Below are positions 24,201-36,509 of a DNA stretch of 64,000 nt, in pieces. The translations under genes were made by a program, and so were the position numbers. This stretch comes from Certhia americana (lineage: Eukaryota > Chordata > Aves > Passeriformes > Certhiidae): assembly GCA_018697195.1 (NCBI GenBank), contig CM031858.1, forward strand, positions 133,929,715 to 133,993,714. Reading direction: 5' to 3'. Position 1 is the stretch's first letter. Each line of letters begins with the position of its first letter. The notes below the pieces were generated by a model. The model made no database searches. It saw only the letters and a list, made by a program, of their open reading frames with translations, and was not told the DNA's origin.

Positions 24201-27200
24201 TTTTTAAATTACACTAGAGATAGAAATGTCTTGTTTAAATGAAAATTTGTATAAAGTGCTGTGAAATTGAACTTGGTTTTAGTGCTGAAATGTTGATTGA
24301 GTATTTTATATTTTTCACACTACTGACAAGTGAATAGTGCAGGATTTATAGTTCTTAAGGGTTAACATGATTTTTTTCATTTATATCTAGCTATGATGTA
24401 TTTCTTTGTTCTTACCTTGGCAGAAGTATGAAATCACTGTCCACTTACTCTTAATTAAAACAGAACACCATAAAGTGAAAGTATTCAGTATTCACCCTTT
24501 CAGTTCATTGTTAAATTCTAATCAGAGAGAAAGTACTTTTTCCTAATATAGATTTTCACTTTTCCTTTTAAAAATAAGCATGGCCCTTTCTCTCTTCTTT
24601 CCACAAAAACATCCCCCAACCATTCACCCAACCATAAAAAATAGAAAATCATGTTAAGCCAAACAGATGTAATAAAACCTTAAAATTTGGAAATTAAGTG
24701 CTCAGAAATTTTACAAATAGTAGAGCTTAGTAAGGATTTACCTTTCTGTTTATGCTCTATGGTAAAAACTTTAATTATATGATCTCATAATAATCTTGTG
24801 TCTTGGGAAACTTATTTCAGAACCTGTTAAGGCCTGACATTAATGCTGATTAACTGTCCTCTCTTAACTTCAGGTGTGGGTAGTCTTTTTCCAGAATAAA
24901 ATTAGATATGAATAGAATTAACAGGAATACTTGATTAGGTTTAATCAGGGATAGCTAGAAACCATTAGTCAGTGTTTATATCTCTCAGATACATATTCAA
25001 ATCTCTAAAAAGGACAGATGTATAGTGACAATGTACTGTTACAACTCATGCAGTCTGGAATGGAAGCTACAGAGACATTCTGGTGGTTAGGAAAGCACAG
25101 ATACTATTGACAGAAGTACATGCTGTTTATTTTAAAGGGTTTTATCTCATTTAGAACATAGTTTCTTTAAATGAGAATTCATTTTGCAAAATGAAAAGGA
25201 ATTTTATGGTGTATTTTACTTAGCCCTAGCCTGGTTTGATGTGATACATCTTAAGAAAGGTGGTTATAATGCAATTGCAGAGGACCAGTGTTAAGACTGG
25301 TCATGATTCTATCATACTCTATCAGCTATGATTTTGTAGGGTTTTTAAAATATATGGTGTATGGGTATTTTGTTTTATAAAAATGATTGATCACATGTAT
25401 AAAATATGGGATATGGGCTTAGATTACCTTCAGCTTGGCTATGAATTTGATGACTTAGGCAAACACAGCAGTCTAAAAGATTGAAACACAGAGCTCTGCT
25501 CCATCCCCTTTTTGTGTGGATACTTCTGTGGTACTGGCTGTACTATGTTAGAAACATTCACACTTGCACAGTGTAACCTGCATTTTGTATTCTTGACAGG
25601 ATAGTAACCAGAATAGGTTAGTTAACATCAGTAATAAGGCTTCCTTAGGATGCTTGCTGAGTCCACTTTGAGATTTTGATTTCAACTAGAATTTTGCAAA
25701 AATACACCTTTGAGGTTTGATTGTGGATGCTTAGTTCACTTTCCTGAGAGGCAGCAGAATCCTCAGACCTTGAAGAATATTAAAATATTTAATTTGCATT
25801 AGTACAATTTCCACAGAAAAACTTTAACAAACTTAACCTATAACACTGAGTTTAAAGTGCTTACTTAAAAGGTTTTGACCTTTCAAGGGAAATCATAGCT
25901 TATAATTTTCTCTTGGATTGGCAAAAAGAGAAATTGAACAGCTTTATAAAATTTGAAGATCTTACTGTATAGGTCTGAGACTATGAAGGGCATAAAAAGA
26001 AAATGACAAAATTCATACAGCTATGCTTATGACAGCCATTATTCATTTACCTTTCAGGGTACATACATGCCAAAAACATTTTAATTCAACTCTAATGAAA
26101 ATGTTTTTTAAATTCTTAGGCAAATCTTCTATACGTTTATTTCTATGAGAGAAGGTTGACTGTATAGATGATATCCCTGCTGAATATTTTAATTGAAATT
26201 TTCAATGTCATAATTTCAATTGGAATTTAAATGTCCTGATTTTATCATGGAGTTGTAGAGCAGAAATCTGACCACAGATTAGTTTGCAGTGCACTGCATT
26301 GATTATAGCCTGAATTTCTCTATTACAAATAACCTCCTAGTACCAGTAGTTTTAAAATTACTATTACATGCTAGCTAAACCTAAAGTCAAGTAATTCAAT
26401 GAGTTATTTAATTGAACATAAGCTTATACAAGTAATGAGAGAACTGGAAAGAATTCTGAAAAGGGAGAACCTGAAAAATCGATAAGCAATCAAAATCTGA
26501 GCCTTGAATAACTACATTGTATTGCATCATATCAAAGCTGTTTAATTGACATTTAAATTAAAGCAGGCGTATGGTCTATCAGTAATTCAATTTGACACTC
26601 TTAAGTATTTTTACTGTTGTTACCCTCATGAACTTTGCCACGAAAGAAAGTTGTGGTTCTTTATTAATGACATTAAAAATATATTTGTATTTCTTATCAT
26701 TAATGGCACTTTCATAGTTCTTAACTATTCAGTATTCTCTAGTATTTAAATATGTTCCAGGCAACCATAAATACTAGTGGAAAATGTCTTTGGTTTTGCA
26801 TTCTAACTACTGTGAAATCCAGGTAAAAAAGCATATTGTCTGGCAAATTGAGGATATTTTTTTTCCAAGATGAAAAAGCATTTGCTTTGTCTCTTCTGTT
26901 CCTTTTGAGGTACCAAGTATGTCAACTAGTTTATGATGTATATAGAATATTAAATATGGTGTTTGAGAATGGAGGCTTGGACTTTATTCCCAGAAAAACT
27001 AAAGCAAAGCCAAGAAGAAAATTTAAACTAATTATCTACCAATATCTGTCTGTTTCTCTGCTTTGGTACTTACTGTCTACTTTCCAGTGCTTAAAAATTT
27101 AGTAAGAAATTGGTGACAAAGAACATTAAGGGCTCCATACTAGCATCATTACTTGCAGAAAAGTCTCACTGGAATTAGCTAGAGATAAAAATGAAAAATA

Positions 27201-27385
27201 GCATAACAATTTATTTGATCTTTGATTCACTAAAATAATAATTTCTGCCACAGATTGAGGGTTTGTATGTTATTGTGGATGTCTTTTGTTTGATGTTTTT
27301 CTTTTATTTGAACAGCTTGTAACAAAGTATGCATGTTTTTGTCTTGCTTTTTTCCCCTCTCTCATCCCTTGCTTATCTAATGCAG
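21300..27385 (+). other. Intron region, 6.1 kb, with one weak microexon candidate
   Basis: AT-rich intron without named transposons. A direct repeat of GATTTAGTCTTAA occurs at 21430-21462. It contains the weak 27-nt candidate at 23130 and an out-of-phase 23-nt splice-flanked segment at 22357-22379. The last 120 bases carry TGCATG at 27330-27335 and a CTCTCTC/TGC-rich tract before the next exon. Confidence 0.6.
23130..23156 (+). CDS. Weak candidate RIM microexon, 27 nt, phase 1-1
   Basis: This 27-base segment has a good acceptor (TTTTCTGCTGTTCCAG, including a TGC element) and a mediocre donor AGAG|GTGTTT. In phase 1 it is open and would add HILDSDER plus junction residues, an acidic hydrophilic nonapeptide like the other microexons here. 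Symmetry and phase fit the gene, but so short an open frame is weak evidence and the donor is poor at positions +4 to +6. I keep it as a candidate only. Confidence 0.33.
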
Positions 27386-27439
27386 CAGGAGATGAAGAAA
27401 ACAAGCCTACTGGAGTTCAGGAGGCAGAGGTCAAGGCAG
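27386..27439 (+). CDS. RIMS1: RIM cassette exon, 54 nt (or 51), phase 1-1
   Basis: Cassette exon with a very strong pyrimidine tract (TTTTTTCCCCTCTCTC) and acceptor TGCAGCAG, a NAGNAG tandem. From the first AG the exon reads x-CA then GDEENKPTGVQEAEVKA plus a final G; from the second AG (start 27389) one residue is lost in frame (Thr-Gly becomes Arg after exon 20442). The donor is GGCAG|GTCTGT. The frame is open in the required phase. The peptide is acidic and disordered-looking. Upstream TGC and CUCUCU elements are the arrangement used by SRRM4/PTB-controlled neuronal microexons in vertebrates, so neural-specific inclusion is a reasonable inference. Confidence 0.8.
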
Positions 27440-28811
27440 GTCTGTCTGACCTATCTCCTTTAGATACGTTTTCCCTTGAGTATGTAGGGAAGTTTTACCA
27501 GCCAGCTTGTAAATATATTGAACTTAAAAAATCCAGAGAATATATCATTTTATGAAAAAAAACCACAAACGAACTAATTGTAGCATAGTGTATTTGCCAG
27601 TTGTGAATGCTTAAAATAATTCAGCATGAAAAAATGTACCCAAATATTTTAGTCCTTTTATTCTTTTTAAAAAGAAGACCCTGTCCCTATGCTCAAGTAA
27701 CAGACTTGGCAGATCTGGGTGGGTACTTCTTGGATGTGGCACAGTCTACTTTGCATTAATAATTTTTACAAGCAGGGAAGTAAATTTTTTTGTATTGTGA
27801 CACTTTTTTTCCCTTAGTTTGAGGAAGCAGACTGATGCTGGACAAAAATAGTAGGCAACTGGCATTACGTAGAAATACTTTGACCATTTTGTATGGTGTT
27901 CTCCATCCTGCTTGGAAGAGTTCAGTTTGTAGTGTGATGACAATCAATAGCTCATGAACAAATCAAACATTTGCAAATACTTTTTTCAATTCAAATACTA
28001 TGTGATTGAAACATAAATTTAACTTCTAATTTCAGGAAACACCCAGTACAAGTTCAAAGATATGCAGTGATCTAAAGATATAACTTCTCTATTCTTCAGT
28101 TTCTTTTTCAAAGGAAGACTCATAAATGCATGAATTTACATTTACATGCCTAGTTAATAGGTTACATTCTATTGTCCATAATTAATTAATAGTTAATAAT
28201 TGCCAAAAGTGGTAGAAGTGTTGTGCAAAAAAAAGTGATGAGTTGATAAAGAAACACATTTAGTACTAGCTGGTAGGAAAAATTACTAGCATACAAATGT
28301 ATGCCTAAAATGCTAAATGCTGCTTAAAAGCATAAGCGCTCTGAACCCTCTTCCCATTGTTATTTAAGAGAAGAAAATATGGATAACTATTTTCTTCTAT
28401 TAAAAAAGTCAGGAATAATTACTGTGATGGGACTCATTACTTGTTCAAAACTCTGGATGCTAGAGTTATTTCATTATTTCAGTGGTGGAAAGCAGGTTTA
28501 AGTTTTCTGAATTTTAGTTCTCACTTGGGCATCCTTAGTGTCCTTAAGATCTTTGCCTTACAATTTTTTTGTTATAGTACAGTTTACTCTTTTATTGCTT
28601 TTGTTATGATTCTGTGTCTGTGATATTCAGTGATGTGTGTTCTGTGTGCTCTTCACTCTTTTTTTTATGTGTTTTATGGTAACTCAAGCATAGTGCATGG
28701 AGATTTGCTCATGTAGCTTGCAACAGGTTTGTGTGTGCTTGTAGTTACATTGCTCTTCATAATAACTGTTCCAATTGTTAATCATCATTGTCTGTTTTTA
28801 ATGTTGTAAAG
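27440..28811 (+). other. Intron, 1.4 kb
   Basis: AT-rich intron, no repeat recognised. A possible acceptor near 27675 opens into a stop in the required phase. It ends TGTTTTTAATGTTGTAAAG. Confidence 0.6.
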
Positions 28812-28856
28812 ACTGTGAGGAAAAACATCAAACCCCACCTGTTAATGGGCGAAAAG
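28812..28856 (+). CDS. RIMS1: Candidate RIM microexon with GC donor, 45 nt, phase 1-1
   Basis: In phase 1 this segment reads x-AC then CEEKHQTPPVNGRK and leaves G: 15 codons, symmetric and open. The downstream boundary is AAAAG|GCAAGT, which matches the consensus of the minor GC-AG intron class at every position except the defining C; no GT donor lies nearby. The acceptor is TTTTTAATGTTGTAAAG, with T-rich context but A at -3. The product adds a Cys, a TPPV proline patch and a basic end. GC donors are weak and often regulated, which suits a cassette. I do not recognise the peptide. Confidence comes from phase, the strong GC-donor match and a CpG in a CpG-poor intron. Confidence 0.62.
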
Positions 28857-31800
28857 GCAAGTTGATTATGATATTGCTTATGATTTGTGAGTGCTTGAGA
28901 AATTTCATTTATTTTTTTGCTATGTGTGTGTATGTTGATTAGTTCTACTAGCTCAAAATTAGTAAGCTCACATATATTCAATTTCAGTGTGTTGTTTTAC
29001 TTCTTGGATATAACTATTTTCAACTGAGGTTTAAAAATATTTCTTGGAATCAAAAACTCCAGATATTATTATTGAATATATAGTTTACACTAGGCAGATA
29101 TGTGATCAGGTTGGTGATGGAGAGCTAAGGGGCTAGTTTTTATATTTCTTCTCATTTTGGAATTCCTAGGTTGCCTTGCCCTAAGAGGCTAAGTAGAGTT
29201 TGCAGACACATGCAAAATTGTATGCATTCTCTTCCATTTTTTACCAGGTCTATGTTCTTTTATATCACTTGGATATATATTTTACAAGCTTGGAAAATTT
29301 TATTGTGACTAGAAAAACTGACCATTTTAATTATCATGTACTTCTAGAGAAAGGTTTCTGTTATTGACAATAATTTCTATTGTCTAGTTTGTATTTATGT
29401 TTGATATTCTCTTGTCCTTCAAATGCTGTAGAAATAAGCTTAATTCAAAGTGCTGAAATGTTAACATGGAGATTTAGGTTTCTTTTCTAAAAAGTAGAAC
29501 AAGAAAGTTGCAATGAACAACCATAGCTTACTTTTAAGTTTAATCCAAGTTCATGCTTCTAAACTGCTTTGATAATTTTGAATAAATATGTTACTACTTT
29601 TCCATGTACTTCTAAGACCTCACTATGTTTAGATTTTGTGTCATTGATGTGTGCCAGTGAATGAAATATAAACTAGGTAGTGTCTTGGATTTATTAATAT
29701 TTGGGTATTCACTCTTACAGTTCCATCTCTACCAAGAGCCTACAAGGGGTATAGACCCAAATGCACTGTTGTGGACCGTTCTTAACTGTCTATTCCCCAG
29801 AACAACTTAGCAGAGAGAATACAGACATCAGGAGGGCAGGGATTCTATTTTGCCTGTGTTAGTTCTTTGTCTGGAAGGACAACCACACCATTTTTAATGT
29901 CTCTTATTATCAAGTATAGACAATCTTCCTCTAGCTCACTGACTCTAGACTTCACTAAGAGACCACAACAACTTCTGAATTTTGCATGAGAAATGATACT
30001 GGATGTATTTTACGTGGGCTGTGAGAATTCTTAACATATTCCTATGTGCTATGAGTACCTAGAGAAATACTGCACTTTAATTACATTCTAGTTCAAGCAA
30101 AGTAAGGTTTAAATAAAGTATAGACTTGGTTAGGTTGTGCTAGATGTAGACAGGCACATAACTGCAATTTGCATGCTGTGGAGAGTGAAATTTAAAGAAA
30201 ACCCACAATACAACAACACAAACCAGTAAAAGTAAAGTACCAGTAAAATGCTCTAGGACTAGAAGCTACCATCTATTACAGTTCCTTATGATGTAGGGGT
30301 CTATTTTACAAATTTAGCTATAAAACTGCCAGGGAGATATTACAGATGAGAAAGGATCTAGCTCTTAACTTGTCCATAAATACCTTCAACTTTTACTTGC
30401 AAAAAAATCGAGTTTGCATCTTTCAAAACCACATCACAATACCCCATAGCATTTCTAGGACTGGTTTGTGACAATGCAATGTCATTTTGTCTGCTAGTCA
30501 AGTGCAGGTTGTCTGGTTACTGATCTAATGTTTCAGAAGTTATGCAGAAGAATGAAACGAGCCTTTAGTGCAGACAGTATTTGCATGTACAGATGGATGT
30601 ACAATTTCCCTGATAATTAGCATATAAATTTGAGCAATAAGAAAACTTTTGTTATTAATTGACATTCATAAAAACCTAGAGATTTCTGAAGAAACAAATA
30701 TGTTTTTTTCATCTTTGTATAAACTGTTATTAATCATATTTAATTGGTTGGTATTAGTGCTTAAATCTACTGGCTTAGTTTCAGACCCCTTTTGTGAACA
30801 GAATTATTTTTTTTTTTTTACATTTTAGAATTGTACCATAAGCTTCAATCTTAGCTGCATTTAAAAAGGGTAAATCACCTGTGATTGCTTGCAGAGCTTT
30901 TGTGTGTATGTGTGTGTTTGTGAGATGCATAATCATATAATAATAAATTATCTTTATTTTTTTATTATTGCACCTTTTTAAAGAAATAGAAAAATAACTT
31001 GGAAAGAAAATCCTAAACCCCATATCAAACTAAACCTTAACTTCTGCATTCTGTAGAGTGAATTCGTAGGCTGTTCACATTTCCTTGCATGTACAGAGTA
31101 TTCCCTGACACCCAGGGAATGAAAATGCACACTGAGGAGATACTGTGGAAGAGAGGTGTAGAGCAGAAACTTGTACTTGGCTCCACATTTATTTTGGCCA
31201 TTACTTGTATTTTTTTATTTTTTTTTTTTTTATTTTTAAATTTCTTTTAGTTCATTAAATTCTGGAGATATTTTGATTTTTATTGTGTTTACCTATTGCA
31301 GCAATATGTTGATTGCCACACCAGCTCCTGGCTAATAATCCCTCCAGCCCAGTGTCTGGTCTTCAGTAGACCAGGCATGGATGTTGGGAGAAAGGGATAG
31401 AAGCAAGACAAGTGTGTAGTAAAGCTCATGCAGGATACTGTCTGCCCAGTCTCCTATGCCTTGTGCCTCGGGAATCTGCACAAACCACAGTGCTTTCTTG
31501 GCATGGTGTCTTCATCTCCCTCATGCATTCCCTGCACTGCTTCCCCCTTAAATCAGTCCTGCCAAAACGACCCCGGAGTGCTCCTCTGAACAAGGAACTG
31601 GGGGGAGCTGTCCTTGGAGAAGTTCCAAAGAAGCTGATTGATTGATTGATCGAATGATTGATTGAGTGATTGATTGCTCTATTGATTGAATAATTGATTG
31701 ATTGATTGACTGATTGACTGATTGACTGATTAATTGATACAGGCCTGCTCCTGCACAACCTGCCGTGGTGCAGGCAGACAACCAGAAGAGGGAGCAAGGC

Positions 31801-32866
31801 TGACATAGTTTAAAACCATGAAAAAAGATGTGAAACAAACAAACAAACAAATCCTCCCCCTTCCCCATATGGTACTGGAAAAAATGCCTTGATAGCAGCT
31901 TACATAATATCTTTACTTTGTGTTATTTGAATGTACTTTACTGAATATTAGTGTACTCATGTTTAATGTAATGTTAACTGGCTGTGTTTTCTTAGCCATT
32001 TGGAGTATTAATTTTTTTTCTGGTGTTTCTGCATGTTTTACAGATCTATTATATTTATAAAAGAAGCAATGTAATACTCTTATTTTTAGCTAAAAATAGG
32101 CTATGACTTTACTGATTATTATTTGAACAAGTGCTCTGTGGGACCTTGCTTGATTATATCTACAATTTTTCATTTAAAAAATCAATAGAAGATTACGATC
32201 AATTTATTCCCCATATAGAGGAATCCACTAGTAAAAATTTAAATATAAATTTAAAATCGAATTGATTGAATTTGCAGATAGAGAATATGATGAGAAGAGA
32301 CTGCTACTGGAAAAAACTTAAGTGATTTACAGCTCCAAATAATTAATGTAGCCTTGGAGTCAGCTTGAAGAAAACATTTCTGGAGTAAGGAATAATCTAC
32401 AGTGCGCTACCATATTTTTAGTACTAATAATAATAATATGAAATGTAGATATGTTGCAGTACTTTTTATTGCTGACCTGATAATTTTCATTAAAGTTCCT
32501 TTAATGTATTCCAACGACAGCCCCAGGAAATGAAGTTCAAGGTTTGGAGGTTTTTGGTTTTGAGGATTTTTGGCCTGTTTTTTTTTCTTTTTTTGCAGAA
32601 TGTGTATGCAGTTCAGTAAGAAAGATGAAATCAAAACAGTAAATAATTAATATATGTCAGAAATTTTATTGGAATACTGTGTTCATTAAAAACCATCATA
32701 TAAGCCATTAATGAACAATTTCTTTATTTTAAAATTTTAAAGCATTTCTTAGCATTTAATAGTTGATTTGGCACCAATTTGCAAACTATTTTCAAGTGAA
32801 GATTGTGTGTACATTTGTGTATGTGTGTCCCTGCCTTTATACTGTCCACACTTTGTCAGCATTCAG
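28857..32866 (+). other. Intron, 4.0 kb, with tandem repeat
   Basis: Intron beginning GCAAGT. It contains T-runs near 30810 and 31211-31231. A moderately GC-rich block at about 31300-31630 and 31740-31800 brackets a TTGA tandem repeat; the block could be an old insertion but I cannot name it. It ends in a pyrimidine-rich tract with two competing AGs at 32858-32859 and 32865-32866. Confidence 0.65.
31635..31737. repeat. TTGA tetranucleotide minisatellite
   Basis: About 25 copies of GATT/TTGA with interruptions such as GATCGAATGATT and the variant GACT. On the minus strand it gives open frames full of Asn-Gln-Ser-Ile repeats, which are artefacts of the repeat. Higher-GC unique sequence flanks it on both sides. 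Confidence 0.92.
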
Positions 32867-32923
32867 GGCAATGTTCTAAGAAGCATTCGGATTTTGAAGG
32901 AAAGGCAAATCATCATGTGTCAG
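32867..32923 (+). CDS. RIMS1: Candidate RIM cassette exon, 57 nt, phase 1-1
   Basis: This segment is preceded by a good pyrimidine tract (CCCTGCCTTTATACTGTCC...CTTTGTCAGCATTCAG) and followed by GTCAG|GTAAAT. In phase 1 it reads x-GG then QCSKKHSDFEGKANHHVS plus G: 19 codons, open and symmetric. The product is basic and His/Lys-rich with one Cys. A second AG seven bases upstream (start 32860) would add 7 nt and bring a TAA into frame, so choice between the two AGs would switch coding on or off. A CpG lies inside. I do not recognise the peptide; the call rests on splice sites, phase and open frame. Confidence 0.65.
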
Positions 32924-33942
32924 GTAAATGCCTTGGTCTCTAAGATACAGAAGCATTCTGTAAAATATTCTTCCAATGTATGGAGAAAAAAATGTAGATC
33001 AACTGTTACTGTGACAAAAGAGGAAGCTAAATGTTTATGTCCTCAGGTTGGCTGTGAATTACCTGGGGAGGCAGGAGGTCTTGCTCTGTACTTGTCAGAA
33101 AAACACTATGAGTGCTCCTACTTGGTTTTGGGTACTGGATGAGTCTTGTTCCTGTTACATCAGGATAGGGAAACATCAACACTGTTTTAATGAGGTACCT
33201 GAAGGTTTCCCTGGTGTAGGAACATCAATAGTCTGGCATAAAATCTTGATTGCTGACTTTGTGTCACTTCCAGTTGGCCTTGATGCCATTTGCAGCATGC
33301 TGGTGCTGTAAGGTTTGACTGGATTCATTCCAGATACAATTTAGTACATCTGGGACAATTCATACATCACGGTTTGAAGCCATTTGCTTTCCCCTACAAG
33401 AGGTTTGAGACTCTGAGAATATTTATCTCTGTGTGAGCTCTAGAGACTGATATCTCTTTAATTTTCTTAGGGACTTTGTTTTGTAAAAGTAAAGCTTGTG
33501 TGCCATGAATTTAGTCTTAATTAATTCTTCTTCTTGTATTCTTAATGCATGAGTTGGGATCTTGAGTATCTGATTCAAAACAGTTTCTCAGCTTTTGACA
33601 GTTTAGTCCACAGTTTTAATGACTTCTTATTGTGCTACATTGGTTTAAGAAGCCCTAGCCAAATCCACTTTTGACTTATTTTACAGTAGTTGTCATCAAA
33701 TATTATTAATAACATAATTTCTTTCTGAGTATTGATCACATAAAATTAAAAATAGAGAGAAGTTCTGAGTACTTTTCATTTGCAGAAAAAAGATAACTAA
33801 ATTAAGTATGTCCTAATGGAAAAGTGAAGATATTATGATAACCTCATCAAAAGTCTAAAACTAGAAATGCACTGATAAAAATTGCTTCCCAGAAATTTTA
33901 GGTACTGAAAAAATTTAAAAGTTGAAGAGGATTTAATTAAAT

Positions 33943-33975
33943 AAAAAAAAAAAAAAAAAAGGAAAAAAAGAAATA
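33943..33975. repeat. Poly-A tract
   Basis: Run of 18 A followed by GGAAAAAAAGAAA. No retrogene or SINE body is recognisable upstream, so it is left as a simple repeat. Confidence 0.85.
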
Positions 33976-34205
33976 TTCCAATAAAAGAGAAAATATATAA
34001 AAATGTTTCAAGGTAGTTGTGAGAAGGTCCATTACAGTTTGTAGTATTGAGAAAAGAAGAGAGGAGGCAAGTATTGGCATAAGAAAATTCCTCATCATTA
34101 GTATCTGGTATTTTGCTGCATCATCTTGTACTTCTGCAGTTTGCTGCATCATTTCCAATTCAACTGCAACATTCCTGGTGCTAAGCTGGCATGGTTGTTT
34201 ATTTA

Positions 34206-34301
34206 ATATATATATATATATATATATATAGAATAGAATAGATATAGAATATAGAATAGAATAGATATAGAATATATATAGAATGCATATATATATATAT
34301 G
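34206..34301. repeat. TA repeat with ATAGA/GAATAGAATA units
   Basis: A pure TA stretch is followed by repeated GAATAGATATA units and a second TA stretch. The flanking TA blocks can pair with each other. It is probably variable in length. Confidence 0.9.
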
Positions 34302-36447
34302 CAACTATTCTTCTCATGTATTATTTCCACATTTTATTATTTTTCATATTAAATATTCTAAACTAAAGTGTAAGAAATGCTGAGGTTGTACTTGACACTG
34401 TGTACTGTAGCACACCACAGCCCCAGGCAGCACAGGTGAGTATCATTTTCTTGAGGGAATGGCACAACACCAAGTGTCACCCCAGCTGCATTTTTCACTG
34501 TGGTGTGCAGTGCCCAGGGGTAGGTGCAACAACTCAGTCTAAAGAAACAACTGCATCCAAAGATTTTCCATTTCATACTGATGGGAAAAATCTGCATCGG
34601 GACACCTCTCAAATCCTTCTAGCCCTAAAGGTGCATCAGCTGATTAAAATACTCTGACTCAAGAATCCTGTATTTTATGTCATCTATATAATATTTTTTT
34701 GTGTAAATATTTAATAATTTTGCATCTCTCTTTATACATAAGTCCAAACTGACAACAGAAGACAGGAAGTTTATGCTGTGGGAAGTGAGAGTGATAACAG
34801 GAGAGTGATGATCTAGAAAACTGTATGGTTTCTTTCCAAATATTTACTATTTTACCAAAGTTGGCTTTGGTTAACACAACAAGGGAATAGATGGTGGCCC
34901 TTTACCTTGGGGAAAGAAAAGATTTTAGAGACTACATTATGTAAAGCATATTATAGTAACTAAACTTATTTGCCTAACCAGAAAGTATATGGGCAACACT
35001 GACATTTTGGCACTTTGAATAAGCATCAGTATCTCATACTAGTTCCCAAACAGAAAGCTCTCCTTTAAGCTCTCCTTAAAACATATTATCTTATCTTTGT
35101 AAAACATAGAGATGGAAATGAAATTAGAAAATATTGAAGAAAAGCTCAAACATTTGGTTAAATACAATGAATATATCTATTTTTATTTCTCAGTTGAAAC
35201 AATAACCATGACTGGTAAAACACTCACAATGTTCTAGAAGTCAGTGAAGCTTTTTACTTGATCTGGAGTCCTGCCAAACCTCATAAACTCAATCTAAACG
35301 TTGTACTTAACTGCTGATAAAACTAAATAGCAATTTGAATTTAATGCTGATATGCCACAAATATAACTGAAGCTATAGAAAAGAGGCCATTGGAATCTTT
35401 TCTGAAAGTGTTTGCATGCTCATGCAAACTTTCCTCAAAAATATATAGTAACCTGTCTTGCTTTTTGTAATATTGTTTGTTTTTTCTTTTTAAAGTGAGA
35501 CAAAACTATTTATTCAAAGAATTGTACTTTTATTTGATTTTTATTTGCTCACTCTTGCCAGTTCAGATGTTATTACAGAGTGCTGCTGAGAGGGTTATTT
35601 ATTTTCTAGATACTGAGCTCTCAAAGAATTATCAAGGTTTAGTAAAGCTTTTCTTTTGATAGGGAACTTTGTTATAATAAGTGATTTTGGTGGCTGAGAC
35701 AACTACAATTTTTAGGTTCAGAACTGGACCAAAAGCTCTTAAAAGGACTCTGACCTAGAGTCAGAGAGAGTCTTCTAAAATTTGCATTAAAATCGTGTAG
35801 AAATCACTGTGATTCCTGATATTCTTCAGTATTTAGATTATTTGTTGTATATCATGAAAAATTCCTTTAGATTACTGTATGCCTACATTTTATTTTATGT
35901 GAAGTAAGATCTCCATTATTTGGCCTATAGTACAGTTGATGGTATTTTTTTCCTAGCAGTGACTATTCCTTAAATTCAAAAGTAGCTTTACTAAGATCAT
36001 TGAATTTTTTAATTTGCTAGTTAGGAAGATACTTTTTGACTCATTTTAGAAAAGGAAAGGATAAATGACATCAGTAGATATTTTATTGTGAACTGTGTAT
36101 ATTCATAGAGAAAAAGAATGAATCACATTCTTTCTAGAGAGAATCATATTAAGATTTTATTTCCAGGGTTTGGTAACAGAATGTTCTGTTTGAAATTTTT
36201 CATGGTACTTCAAAGGTAATAGAGTGGTTTACAGCCTGCATATCTGTGGTGTCATGAAATCATTACAGTGACAATTTTACTTAAACCTACATTTTCATCA
36301 GTTTCAAAAATCGAAACAGCCTAGACAGCAGCCTGTCATGGACCAACAGCAGCCATAGAGAAGAAGGCTGCAGGATGCATAAAGATAACACTTTCACATG
36401 TTTACATTTTGAATGTTAGATAGCCATCAGTCTTCTTGAAAAAGGAT

Positions 36448-36456
36448 AACAATAAC

Positions 36457-36509
<53 letters not shown>
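36448..36509. repeat. (AAT)n microsatellite
   Basis: About 19 near-perfect AAT units preceded by AAC AAT AAC. Intronic. Confidence 0.93.

Noticed and set aside
29721..29784. Phase 1 open stretch after TCTTACAG ending in TAA, as a possible alternative last exon
   Set aside because: About 21 open codons are not significant and no clear polyadenylation arrangement follows closely.
31426..31868. Overlapping minus-strand open frames with many Asn-Gln-Ser-Ile repeats
   Set aside because: They are translations of the TTGA tandem repeat and not a gene.
34412..34436. Strong donor ACAG|GTGAGT preceded by several AGs
   Set aside because: No pyrimidine tract precedes the AGs, and the only phase-compatible segments are 9-15 nt.
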